Shown here one piece after another: positions 1-7,958 of a stretch of DNA of 45,500 bases (the first letter of the stretch is position 1; each line of letters starts with the position of its first letter). Position numbers and translations under genes: made by a program. The notes under the pieces were generated by a model. That model was not told the origin of the DNA and searched no databases. It worked only from the letters and a program-made list of their open reading frames with translations. This stretch comes from Halostagnicola kamekurae (GTDB lineage: Archaea > Halobacteriota > Halobacteria > Halobacteriales > Natrialbaceae), in the NCBI RefSeq assembly GCF_900116205.1, contig NZ_FOZS01000009.1:1-45500 (forward strand), in the 5' to 3' direction.

Positions 1-233
1 TCGAACCGCCCTACGAATAGACGGTTCACTGTGCTTCTCTCCTGAGCGACCACGACTCGAGGAACCTTCCCTCCTCGGTTCAGACCTCGTTGCTCACTGT
101 GTTAACCAACGTTCTTGAGTCACCTTTTTGATTGTTGGTTAATCCAATGGGTGTGTACTAGAGTACTGAACTGTGATGCTCGTGTTCTCGTAAGTATGTG
201 GAGCTTTAAGCGGAGAAATCATTGAAATCTACA

Positions 234-539
234 ATGGTAACCGATGAACAGGGTCTAGCTCGGTATCGGTTCACATCGAATCTCGATCTGCCGGAGACGT
301 TCACTGCCCTCGGCATCGAATATTTGGATGTCTCCCCGACTCGTGTAATTGTGATCTATACCCGTGCAATCATCAACATCTAAATTGCTGATGGCCGATT
401 GGATACTGCCCGGGCCCTCGATATTGAAGTGCTCGATCACCCGCCAAAGGCGGGAGGGGATAATCCGACCGAACTCATTACCATGGCCGTCAAGCGAATT
501 TCGACTACTGCAGATTCTGACTACCAACAGATTTCATAG
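234..539 (+). pseudogene. decayed small ORF, family not recognised
   Basis: Read from ATG 234 this frame gives 49 residues, a TAA at 381-383, then 51 more residues that still look protein-like before TAG at 537-539. The first part contains RYRFTSNLDLPETF and the second GGDNPTELITMAVKRIS, both with haloarchaeal composition. Just upstream, the next frame reads GEIIEIYNGNR and runs into a stop at about 246, which suggests a frameshift near the apparent start as well. I do not recognise the family. The best reading is an old coding sequence with one nonsense change and perhaps one frameshift. Two unrelated short genes, or chance, remain possible. The opposite-strand 90-residue ORF over the same bases looks like a shadow. 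Confidence 0.3.
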
Positions 540-899
540 CGCTGCTCGAAGACCATATTGTAGATAGCGATTTATCGAGTTCTCGTTCAGTCATCCAGCT
601 TTGGACTGGTCTTCTTTTTCTGCCGCCTCGAGTCTCATGCGTTCTTGTTATAGAAGTCGGAACGATTTACCAGTGTCTCGAGAGGTACTTTGATCGAAGT
701 TCGGGGTTTTGGACGTTCTAGAGGGCGCCGGGACTACGATAGCCTCCGATTTTCTAATAGGTCGGAAGTTTCTAACAAATTCACCAGATCCTTTCGAAGT
801 AACCGACAACAGGAGTCGTTGCTTCCACTCCGTTGGTTAACACGTACTGCGCCTGTTGTCACGCAAAGATTTAAATTCTGGCCCCCGTATCAATGATAC
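540..899. promoter_or_regulatory. intergenic region with UspA promoter
   Basis: I see no credible gene here; the 68-codon ORF at 690-896 has no recognisable content. The right end holds the promoter of the stress-protein gene: a TATA-like TTTAAAT at 870-876, 24-30 bases before the ATG at 900, the spacing expected of a leaderless haloarchaeal transcript. The palindrome GTATCA-A-TGATAC at 887-899 fills the space between TATA box and start codon, where transcription should begin. Confidence 0.5.
887..899. promoter_or_regulatory. 13-bp palindrome abutting the UspA start codon
   Basis: GTATCA-A-TGATAC is a perfect 6+1+6 palindrome that ends one base before the ATG of the universal stress protein. 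The same 14 bases, GTATCAATGATACA, occur on the coding strand of the DASS transporter across its start codon (4926-4939). Position over the presumed transcription start fits a repressor operator. The binding protein is unknown; the Xre-like protein at 5000-5287 is the nearest candidate. Confidence 0.5.
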
Positions 900-1346
900 A
901 TGGGACTTAGATCAGTACTCCTCGCCAGTCGGCCCGGAGATGAGGGCCATGGGACGAGACTCGCACAGACAGCCGCCGATATCGCGAAGCCCGCAAATGC
1001 CCGAGTAGTGGTCGGCCAAATATTCACAAAAGAGGAGTATAAGAATTCGGTAACGAGTCTTGGCTTCGACGACAAATCTGATGTAACGCCCGAACAGTTA
1101 GCTAGCAAACACAGGACACTTCGAAATATCGTTGATGAGTTGGACTCCCAGGGGATCGATTACGAATTGAACACAGCCACCGGACCGCATGCCGATACCA
1201 TCGTCAACCTTGCAGCTGACGCTGACCTTACCGTCATCGGTGGGAAAAATCGAACACCCGCAGGAAAGGCACTCTTCGGCTCTGCTACACAAAAGGTACT
1301 CCTCTCCGCGCCGTGTCCCGTCGTCTTCGTGCGTCGTGAGCACTGA
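900..1346 (+). CDS. UspA-family universal stress protein
   Basis: This 148-residue protein is a single-domain UspA fold, the usual length for haloarchaeal members. The family forms cytoplasmic nucleotide-binding dimers induced in stress and often encoded beside transporters. The N-terminal beta strand reads MGLRSVLLAS. The C-terminal nucleotide-binding signature is clear: GG at about residue 114, then GKALFGSATQKVLLSAPCPVVFVR, matching the G-2x-G-9x-G-S/T pattern with S-A-T in the phosphate loop, so ATP binding is plausible. The ATG at 900 is chosen because TTTAAAT lies 24-30 bases upstream, and the ATG at 893 meets a stop after four more codons. It shares an operator-like palindrome with the DASS transporter 4 kb away, suggesting common control. 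Its stress signal cannot be inferred. Confidence 0.9.
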   Translation: MGLRSVLLASRPGDEGHGTRLAQTAADIAKPANARVVVGQIFTKEEYKNSVTSLGFDDKSDVTPEQLASKHRTLRNIVDELDSQGIDYELNTATGPHADTIVNLAADADLTVIGGKNRTPAGKALFGSATQKVLLSAPCPVVFVRREH

Positions 1347-2058
1347 CCGACTTCTTAGCTTGATTCCCGATCGTCTTCTCCCCGGCCATCAACACTCACT
1401 CTCTTATTGTGCGCCGGTACGGCCACGCTAGCGGGGTTGACGATATCCATGATTCTGCCGCCTGGAGAACGTGAGCTAGTCTGTCCATCCCGACGACCAA
1501 TAGACCGATGGCTTCAACGCCGCCCAGTAGCTGGAAAAGTTTGTAACCGATGTTCCCCGCTTCGCAGTTCAGGGAAACCAGGGTGTTGGCGGGCTGTCGA
1601 GTTCCGCGAAGTCGTATGTGCAGTGAGCGTGTCCTCGACAACAGCGGTGTCGGGCTGCATTTTTCTCCCAGTATCAAAGCCCACCAGAGAAACATCTTAG
1701 AGTTGCGAGACAGCGTCCCGGGTTTCCTGAGGTCCTAGTTATCGCCGCTGCTGAAATCAGAGTATGAAACTGGTGCCACACGCGGTTCGGCGGTGAATCG
1801 GTGGGCGAGTTCTACCATGTGTTTCGTTGGCTAGTAAGAATCCCTCTGGGTCTAAACCCATTGTCGTATACGACAGAATCCGATCTCGTCGATGACCCGA
1901 CAGGAAGCTATAACACCGGGAAGTAAGGAACAGATCGCGCTGTGTGCTCGTCGGTTTCGTTGTCGAAATTCTACTTTTCTCGGCTAGGAGCCTCGGTAGT
2001 AGTCGAGTGTACCTCTGCTGTCTGTCATTGGTGATGACTTCGTTATTGGAAAGTATTG
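1347..2058. other. 712-base gap without a recognisable gene
   Basis: The gap lies between the stop of the UspA gene and the convergent end of the MFS gene. Opposing ORFs of about 99 codons cover 1396-1700, but neither has a recognisable motif, a sensible start or haloarchaeal composition. It looks like decayed DNA. I see no strong hairpin, tRNA or repeat. Confidence 0.4.
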
Positions 2059-3273
2059 TTAGTCATCACACGGACTGGTGCAGGTTGTTTTGCTGCTTTG
2101 ACTAGTCTTCGGTGGTGGTGTGACGATAACGCGAACCACAAACAGCAATGAGAGAAAGGACAGTCCTGCAAGTAGCAGCCAACTCATCCGATACCCGAAG
2201 CGCTCTGCAATGAATCCAAACGTGGGTGGAGCAAGAAGAGCCCCGGAAGTGAGCGCTAACTGGCCGCCAGCAGTCGCACCGCCCATCTTCGTATTCGGGA
2301 CGAGCGTTGCAAGACAGGAGTAGTAAACGCCGGTGAATCCGAGAATGAAGAACCCGAGGGCCACGAATACTACTATCGCCGCGAGACGCTGCTCAACAAA
2401 CGCGACCCCACCGAACAGTACAGTGCTCCCAACAGCTTGAACTGCTAGAATCTTTCCGATCCGTCGGCGCGGCTCACCTGGCAGGGTGTCGCTTAACCAG
2501 CCAGTGACGATCCGACCGACACTTCCCGACACCTGTAGTCCCGCGAGGACCAAGCCGCTCACGACGACCGATAGCCCGAGGGACTCGTTGAGGTAGATGA
2601 TCGTATAACCAACGGTCGTAAACAGTGCCGCACCGAGGAACCACCCCGCTATGCAGAGCGACCGATACGGTCGGTTTCGAAACAAGACGCGAAAGCTGGG
2701 GAACTCGGTCGTACGGTCCTCATTGGAAGGGGTATAGGAGATGGCGAAGACTATAGCCACACCGAGCGCGATCGCGGCAGCGAGATAAAACCCCACCTCC
2801 CAGAATGCGATCTCGGCCACGTTGGTAAGGAGAACCGCACTCAGTCCGCTCCCGGCAGTGACCCCGACCTGCTTGATGCCCGTGGCGAGATTCTGCCGGT
2901 CGACAGAAATATTTCCGAAGATTGCCTTATTCGTCCCAGGCATCGCCGTACCGTAAAGCGAGCCAAGCACGAAGACACCAGCTAGCAGCATCATGTACGA
3001 ACCCGCAAACGAAACAAGCAGAGATCCCCCTGCGAGACCAATGAGGCCAGCAGTGAGGATCCGGCGTTCGCCGTAGCGATCCGTAATCGCTCCGAACGGG
3101 AGCAGAAACACCGCATATCCCAATGTGAGCATCGTGACCGCGAACCCGACTGTTGTTCCAGTAAGACCGAACTCGTCACGGAAAAACGGCGTTGCGGCGA
3201 ACACGGCGTAGTAACAGATGCTCGCGGCGAGTTGCCACAGGAAGACAAGTGATATCGTTCGGTGTTGTTTCAT
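2059..3273 (-). CDS. major facilitator superfamily transporter
   Basis: A 404-residue integral membrane protein with about 12 hydrophobic segments, normal for MFS permeases. The loop between segments 2 and 3 reads GAITDRYGERR, the MFS motif A, and the corresponding loop of the second half reads GWLSDTLPGEPRRR. The family moves small solutes across the cytoplasmic membrane by uniport, symport or antiport; the sequence resembles the oxalate/formate and monocarboxylate side of the superfamily, but the substrate cannot be told. The C-terminus is a short polar tail ending in CDD. The start lies 40 bases after the stop of the DASS transporter gene on the same strand, so the two may share a transcript, although a TAGTATACTA palindrome at 3276-3285 directly before its ATG could carry its own signal. 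Confidence 0.85.
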   Translation of the reverse strand: MKQHRTISLVFLWQLAASICYYAVFAATPFFRDEFGLTGTTVGFAVTMLTLGYAVFLLPFGAITDRYGERRILTAGLIGLAGGSLLVSFAGSYMMLLAGVFVLGSLYGTAMPGTNKAIFGNISVDRQNLATGIKQVGVTAGSGLSAVLLTNVAEIAFWEVGFYLAAAIALGVAIVFAISYTPSNEDRTTEFPSFRVLFRNRPYRSLCIAGWFLGAALFTTVGYTIIYLNESLGLSVVVSGLVLAGLQVSGSVGRIVTGWLSDTLPGEPRRRIGKILAVQAVGSTVLFGGVAFVEQRLAAIVVFVALGFFILGFTGVYYSCLATLVPNTKMGGATAGGQLALTSGALLAPPTFGFIAERFGYRMSWLLLAGLSFLSLLFVVRVIVTPPPKTSQSSKTTCTSPCDD

Positions 3274-3313
3274 GTTAGTATACTAGTGGCGGTTACGCTA
3301 CAGTCCTGCATTT

Positions 3314-4933
3314 TCACCAGAGGAAGTGCGGCCAGACGAACGTGAACAGTATCCAGATCAGTCCCGTCAGCACGCCAGTCATGATAACGTTGAGGATGAT
3401 CCCGGTCCGGAGCATGTGGCTCTGCTTGATATAGCCGCTCCCATAGACGATCGCATTCGGCGGAGTTGCAACGGGTAGAGCGAACGCGAAACTGGCCGCG
3501 ATCGTGCCAGCTACAGAAAGGAAGATGGCAGTCTTGAAGTCCGTCATACCTAGTGTAGCCGCGAAAACACTTCCTAATCCAATGAGGATCGGCACCAAGA
3601 TACTCGTGGTAGCGGTGTTCGAAGTCATCTCAGTGAGGAAGACGACAAGCAGCACGATGGTAGCGATAATGATTACCACAGGCGTTCCGGTGAGACCACT
3701 GAATACCGTGTTAGCAATCCATTCCGTCGTACCGGTCTCCGCGAGGGCTCTCGCGAGCGCGATACCGCCGCCAAACAGTAGGAGCGTCCCCCAATCGATG
3801 TCGACGAGTTCGTCCCACTCCATCGTATCCGCCAACACGAGTGCGGGAATCGCCATCACACCCACCATCACATAGTAGAGGAGCCCCTGATGCCCTTCGA
3901 GGCCGAAGACGGTCATTCCGCTTCCGCCGAAGAGCGTGGTCATCCACACCTCCGGCAGATACGGACTCAGGAACGCTCCAAGACCACCCAGTACCCAGAG
4001 ACCGGCCGTGGTAGCGAAGATGATCGCCACCCGCCGCCCACGTGAGTTGAGACTGTCCTCCTCTTCTAAGAATAGGCGTGCCTGTTCCTGTGCATCGTCG
4101 ACATTGGCGATCTGTGGCGGGTACAGAACGAACGTGAGGAGGTACCAGACGAGCGGCAGCGTAACGAGTACCACCGGGAATCCGACCAGCAGCCAGTCCA
4201 CGAAACCGATCTCGTATCCGAGCGTGGCGTTGAGCTGTCCGACGAGGACGGCGTTGGGCGGCGTACCAATTATTGTTCCGACGCCGCCGATGCTGGCAGC
4301 GTACGCCGTCCCGAGCAACATACCGATCTGCATGTTGGTAAAGTCCTCCGAAGCGCCGATCGCCCCACCATCAGCGACTGATTCCGGAGATATGTCCTTC
4401 ACGCTTGATTCACCGACAGCGGCGGTACTCTCGCGACTGAGAACCTGTGAGAGAACCCCGACAGCGATCGGCGTCATCATCGCCGTCGTCGCCGTGTTCG
4501 AGACCCACATTGACAGTCCTGCGGTCGCGATCATTACGGCCCCAATCAGACGACGGGGTGAACTCCCCATCTTGGCCATCGTGTACAGCGCAATCCGGCG
4601 GTCAATGTCGTACTTCTGGACGGCGTTTGCCAGCATGAATCCCGCCATGAAGAGGAAGATGAGGTGATCTGCGAACCCTACGAGTGCCGCATCCATCTCA
4701 TCGTACACACCGGTGCCAGTGAGGAGCACCGGAATTGACAGCGCAGTGACCGCAAGTGGCATTGTTCCCGTTACCCACAACGAACCCGCGAAAAACATCG
4801 TCGCGAGCGTATATTGACCAGCCAGCGTGAGCCCCTCGGGTGTCGGAGCGATGGCGATGAGCACTGTCCCGAGAGATGCCAGGCAGAATTTTCCGAGTCG
4901 CTGCTGTACTTCCGTCAAGTGGCCGTGTATCAT
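3314..4933 (-). CDS. DASS/SLC13-family anion:sodium symporter
   Basis: A 539-residue membrane protein of the divalent anion:Na+ symporter family, which imports dicarboxylates, citrate, sulfate or related anions with sodium. Both halves carry the diagnostic SNT motif: SNTATT at residues 145-150 and SNTATTS at 438-444, corresponding to the sodium and substrate-binding hairpins known from bacterial INDY. The conserved GTPPNA at 223-228 and ATPPNA near the C-terminus are also present. A hydrophilic insertion of about 30 residues near 165-200 separates the first repeat. The ATG at 4933 sits inside the palindrome at 4926-4940, with AT-rich TTAATAATTATTA about 30 bases upstream as a likely TATA region, so a leaderless transcript is likely. 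The neighbours, an Xre-like regulator upstream and an MFS permease downstream on the same strand, suggest a regulated organic-anion uptake unit. The exact substrate is not deducible. Confidence 0.85.
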   Translation of the reverse strand: MIHGHLTEVQQRLGKFCLASLGTVLIAIAPTPEGLTLAGQYTLATMFFAGSLWVTGTMPLAVTALSIPVLLTGTGVYDEMDAALVGFADHLIFLFMAGFMLANAVQKYDIDRRIALYTMAKMGSSPRRLIGAVMIATAGLSMWVSNTATTAMMTPIAVGVLSQVLSRESTAAVGESSVKDISPESVADGGAIGASEDFTNMQIGMLLGTAYAASIGGVGTIIGTPPNAVLVGQLNATLGYEIGFVDWLLVGFPVVLVTLPLVWYLLTFVLYPPQIANVDDAQEQARLFLEEEDSLNSRGRRVAIIFATTAGLWVLGGLGAFLSPYLPEVWMTTLFGGSGMTVFGLEGHQGLLYYVMVGVMAIPALVLADTMEWDELVDIDWGTLLLFGGGIALARALAETGTTEWIANTVFSGLTGTPVVIIIATIVLLVVFLTEMTSNTATTSILVPILIGLGSVFAATLGMTDFKTAIFLSVAGTIAASFAFALPVATPPNAIVYGSGYIKQSHMLRTGIILNVIMTGVLTGLIWILFTFVWPHFLW

Positions 4934-4940
4934 TGATACA
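4926..4940. promoter_or_regulatory. 15-bp palindrome spanning the DASS transporter start
   Basis: TGTATCA-T-TGATACA is a perfect 7+1+7 palindrome and the start codon of the DASS gene (4931-4933, minus strand) lies inside it. Read on the coding strand it contains GTATCAATGATACA, identical to the site at the UspA start. A second palindrome, TAATAATTATTA at 4962-4973, is probably the TATA region. This arrangement is what a repressor site over a transcription start looks like. No binding evidence exists here. Confidence 0.5.
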
Positions 4941-4999
4941 GCCCACCTTCTGGGCCTTAGTTAATAATTATTAGGGTCCGACGCAAATTATGACTGTAA

Positions 5000-5287
5000 T
5001 CAGAAATTATTGATGATTGCATTGACCTGTTCGTCGTCAAGTTCGGTAGTGTACAGGTCGAATATCAGACTCCGTCGGGAGATTGAGAGGCCACGAGTTC
5101 CGTTTTCGAGCATCGAAAGGTGTGCCTGCATAATGTCGTCTACCTGTCGTTCGACTTCTCGCTGCTCGTACCCGGCAGCAACCCGAAGCAGTCGCCAGGC
5201 CATCGGGGAGACCTCCTCCAATTCCGTAGATTCAATGACTTCAGTGTCATCTTTCGTCACTTTCATCACCACCAGTGGTTCCGGCAC
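5000..5287 (-). CDS. small Xre/Cro-type helix-turn-helix protein
   Basis: A 95-residue acidic protein whose middle matches the Xre pattern: MAWRLLRVAAGYEQREVERQ, then MQAHLSMLENGTRGLS, the order of a Cro/CI recognition unit (leu-arg-x-x-ala-gly-x-x-gln, then hydrophobic-ser-x-leu-glu-asn-gly). The N-terminal 28 residues are acidic and the C-terminus LDDEQVNAIINNF is probably helical. Such proteins bind short palindromes as dimers. It is encoded 66 bases upstream of the DASS transporter on the same strand, so it is the natural candidate to bind the palindromes at 4926-4940 and 4962-4973, and the identical site at the UspA gene. That link is inference. The recognition helix is somewhat divergent, so the domain call is probable rather than certain. 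Confidence 0.6.
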   Translation of the reverse strand: MPEPLVVMKVTKDDTEVIESTELEEVSPMAWRLLRVAAGYEQREVERQVDDIMQAHLSMLENGTRGLSISRRSLIFDLYTTELDDEQVNAIINNF

Positions 5288-5521
5288 TCACGGACCAGAG
5301 CGCCGGTGCCGAATTAAACGACCAGGACAGCAAGGTACTGATACTGAACCAGACATCCCTGAGACCAACATCAATTGTGATTCTATTTTCACTAAATAAT
5401 ATCATATATCCTCATAGGTGTGTTCGATAATTCACCTAGGACCATTTCTTCGTGGGCAGTAGTAGCCTTTGATACGAGAGAATAGCACAACCTAAAAGGA
5501 GGTTACGGAATGATACCGAAT

Positions 5522-5896
5522 ATGCCGCTATTACAATTCGACACCTCACTCTCATTATCCGACAAGGAGAAATCATCATTCGCCGAGCAGGTGATGGAGT
5601 TCTTCACGACCGAAATGGCGACAACCAGTGGCCACGTCGCGGTGTCCATTCGAAATCGCGAGTCTGCTGATCTGCATCTCGGGCGCGCAGTAGAGGGTCC
5701 CGTTCTGTTCCTCAACGCCGATGTCCGTCGAGGTCGGTCGTTGGACCGTAAACGTGCGTTCGCCCTCGCCACGATGGAATACGCCAGCAACGAGTTTGCT
5801 ATCCCAGACGATAATATGAAAGTCGTATTCACTGAACATCGCGGGCCGGAAATGATGGGTGTAGATCGAATCGGCGACGAGTGGAACTCTGAATGA
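5522..5896 (+). CDS. tautomerase-superfamily protein
   Basis: Read from ATG 5522 the protein is 124 residues and begins M-P-L-L-Q-F, so removal of the methionine would expose the N-terminal proline that is the catalytic base of 4-oxalocrotonate tautomerase/MIF-fold enzymes. The segment VAVSIRNRESADLHLG followed by GPVLFLNADVRRGRS fits the beta-alpha-beta core, and EYASNEFAIPDDNMKVVFTEHRG fits the second unit. The family isomerises keto/enol compounds, and longer two-unit forms exist. A strong GGAGG at 5499-5503 lies seven bases before an alternative ATG at 5510, which would add M-I-P-N and bury the proline; by ribosome-site spacing 5510 is better, by chemistry 5522 is better. No operon partner is evident. 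The function remains a guess beyond the superfamily. Confidence 0.5.
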   Translation: MPLLQFDTSLSLSDKEKSSFAEQVMEFFTTEMATTSGHVAVSIRNRESADLHLGRAVEGPVLFLNADVRRGRSLDRKRAFALATMEYASNEFAIPDDNMKVVFTEHRGPEMMGVDRIGDEWNSE

Positions 5897-5977
5897 CACC
5901 TGATCCATGACCCGGTGATTTGGGATCAAATGACGCTGGTAAGTCTAGGAAGATACTGATTCCCTCCCATGGCAGGA

Positions 5978-6003
5978 ACAACCCCAATCGTACGCGGGGT
6001 TGT
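5978..6003. terminator. 8-bp perfect hairpin after the tautomerase gene
   Basis: ACAACCCC (5978-5985) pairs perfectly with GGGGTTGT (5996-6003) around a 10-base loop. It lies about 80 bases after the stop of the rightward tautomerase gene, and a terminator or transcript-end hairpin is the simplest reading. No T-run follows it. Confidence 0.3.
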
Positions 6004-6042
6004 AGAGCGAGTTCTTGCAGTCCCCTAGGATAACGGACTACA

Positions 6043-6180
6043 TTAATCGACATCAGCGAGGATCCGAAGGGTTACCTAACGCTGCACGGTGGCCGGCAAG
6101 GTGTACTTCCGGAACGCCGATCACTCCGCCACACGCGGGCGCTTCGACACACCGATCCGGCTACGACGATCGGTTCAACG
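6043..6180 (+). pseudogene. C-terminal remnant of a tyrosine recombinase (integrase)
   Basis: This short frame reads LIDISEDPKGYLTLHGGR, then LRHTDPATT, resembling the end of haloarchaeal XerC/D-type integrases (the region between the catalytic His-x-x-Arg box and the terminal helices). An in-frame TAA at 6031-6033 precedes it, the part between the two matching blocks is shortened or frameshifted, and no catalytic tyrosine context follows. It is therefore a stub of a once longer gene. It sits just upstream of the CRISPR array and marks this stretch as a former integration or mobile-element site. The match is from memory of family motifs, so the assignment is tentative. Confidence 0.35.
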
Positions 6181-6450
6181 AACTTCCCCTGCGTACCTCG
6201 TCACGATCGGCTTTGGCGACGAAACCCACGAATCCCGGTGACCGATTGCCTGTTTTTGAACGCTACTGAGTGGTGTGGTACATTCTGAATTGCCACAGTC
6301 GTGGTGAACTCGGGCTAGTAAAGAAAGTGTTCTCGGGGTAGGAGAGATCGAATTGGCATCTGCGCTCACCGCTCAAGATCATGGCAATGCACGTTGGGCA
6401 CTGGGTATACTTCGATCAGCGGGGAGGCTCGCAGAGAAAGATGATGATGT

Positions 6451-6777
6451 GTCGCGACGCGGTAGAAACCCGAACTGGGATTGAAACGACAAGAGCGGCC
6501 AGAGCGACGACGAACGCCGCTTTGTCGCGACGCGGTAGAAACCCGAACTGGGATTGAAACATCTCCGTGCGATCAACACGGACGTCGACCGCTCCGGTCG
6601 CGACGCGGTAGAAACCCGAACTGGGATTGAAACTCGGGCCTGCTCTGGCAGGAGGACCTCGAGGCCCGTCGCGACGCGGTAGAAACCCGAATTGGGATTG
6701 AAACTTGCATCCTGAACGACGCCGGCGTCGATCGGACCGTGTCGCAACGCGGTAGAAACCCAGAACGAGATTGGAAA
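6451..6777 (+). CRISPR. orphan CRISPR array, five 37-bp repeats and four spacers
   Basis: Repeats lie at 6451-6487, 6524-6560, 6597-6633, 6668-6704 and 6741-6777. Each intact unit begins GTCGCGACGCGGTAG and ends GGGATTGAAAC. Units 1-3 are identical, unit 4 has one C-to-T change, and unit 5 is degenerate over its second half. Spacers are 36, 36, 34 and 36 bases. The ATTGAAAC end is typical of the 5-prime crRNA handle, so transcription should run rightward. The degenerate repeat on the right is then the trailer end, and the leader lies left of 6451. No cas gene is present in the window, so processing would need Cas proteins encoded elsewhere. The 37-base length differs from the roughly 30-base repeats usual with haloarchaeal type I-B, hinting at another subtype (inference). 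Antisense ORFs over the array are artefacts. Confidence 0.95.
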
Positions 6778-6963
6778 TGGCGCCTTCGGTGCGCTCTCGT
6801 GCTTGAGAACGGAAGAACTGCAGATGTCTGACTAGGGTAACCAACACCACCGGCGAATGCGGCCAATTGTTGGCTACTACTCTCCAGACAACCGAAGAAC
6901 TGCAGTAGACGTGGTTGAAGCAATGGACCGAGAGGTTTTCCCTCGATACGACCAAGATCTGGT

Positions 6964-7860
6964 ATGCCCTTTACCGCGAGCTGGCGGACGCTCCTCGACG
7001 AGTGTGAGGAGCTCGCTGCGGATGCAACACTCATCACGCCGCTATCAGAAACACGCTTCCGCATCACCGATGTCCAAGAGCACCGCATCGTCATCGAGTT
7101 CGGCAATTCAGGCGACTCTCAGCCGCTGCAACGCGAGCAGTTTGAAACACTCGCCGAGCGCATCACCGACGCTGGCAGCACGTTCGAACTCGAGCGGCTC
7201 CCATCAGATGCAGAACCATATGCCGCGGTACTCAGCCTACATCCTCGCTACGAGATCAACGACCAAGCGGGGACACTCACTGAAACCGACGAGCCGACGA
7301 CGTCGCAACTCATCAAAGGGACCTCTGTCCAGTCCGCTAACGAGAAGGTCGATGCAGCGGGTCGGACGGAACCTGACCTCAAGGTCTACGCGGATATGCT
7401 TCTGTTGATCGACGCGCTCGAACGCCACGATCCGACGGCACTCAAGGAGTGTGCGACTCCCGTGTTGATCAATCTCTATACGCTACTCTCTGACGTCCAG
7501 CGCAATGCTGGCGATCTACGGAAGGCGGTCCGTGAAGTACTCCTCGGGCGACTCCATCACGACCAACCGGTTCACGGCCAGTACGGATCGGTCTAGCGGA
7601 CGAGCCGACGCAATCGCTCGCTGAAGGACGATGAGGAAGTCATCAGTGTGCTCGGGAACGCAGGGATCTCTCGCGAGCGGATCCTTACCGTCGACCGTGA
7701 GAAGGTCGACGAGGCGTTAGAGGTGACCGAACTTGCTGAATCAGCAGTTTATGAAATCGACGAGAGCGAATACGTCCGCAAAGCCGACGTTGACGAGGAG
7801 CGGAAGGAAACCCGACTGCAAGGCCTGAAGGATCAGCTGGCTCTGCCGGACAGATCTTGA
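6964..7860 (+). pseudogene. haloarchaeal plasmid-type hypothetical gene broken by an amber codon
   Basis: The frame runs from ATG 6964 to TAG 7594-7596 (210 residues) and continues in the same frame for 87 more codons to TGA at 7858-7860. Both halves read as one acidic haloarchaeal protein: the first starts MPFTASWRTLLDECEELAAD, the break follows HDQPVHGQYGSV, and the second resumes RTSRRNRSLKDDEEV and ends LKDQLALPDRS. A single C-to-T change (CAG to TAG) explains the stop. I recall unbroken relatives of about 295 residues in haloarchaeal plasmid and integrated-element regions, function unknown. No membrane segment or catalytic motif is visible. The truncated 210-residue product could still be made. 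The codon is unlikely to be read as an amino acid, as haloarchaea are not known for amber decoding. Confidence 0.7.
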
Positions 7861-7958
7861 CCCGAGCCGACGATCGGAATCTGTATCAACAATCTCCGTC
7901 ACAAGAGCGTATGTATTTGAATTTTACAGGAGAAGATTAATTACATCCTAAACTAAAA

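Noticed and set aside
690-896. 68-codon ORF upstream of UspA
   Set aside because: No motif, runs into the UspA promoter, and the composition is not haloarchaeal.
6379-7106. Leftward ORFs of 122-179 codons over the CRISPR array
   Set aside because: They are antisense translations of the repeats (recurring FQSQFGFLPRRD), not genes.
6857-7408. Rightward ORF starting MRPIVGYYSPDNRRTA
   Set aside because: The first 35 codons look protein-like, but the rest overlaps the better-supported frame at 6964 and becomes Ser/Arg-rich shadow sequence.
7594-7596. TAG as a pyrrolysine codon
   Set aside because: There is no sign of an amber-decoding system here, and a simple CAG-to-TAG change in a decaying region is more likely.
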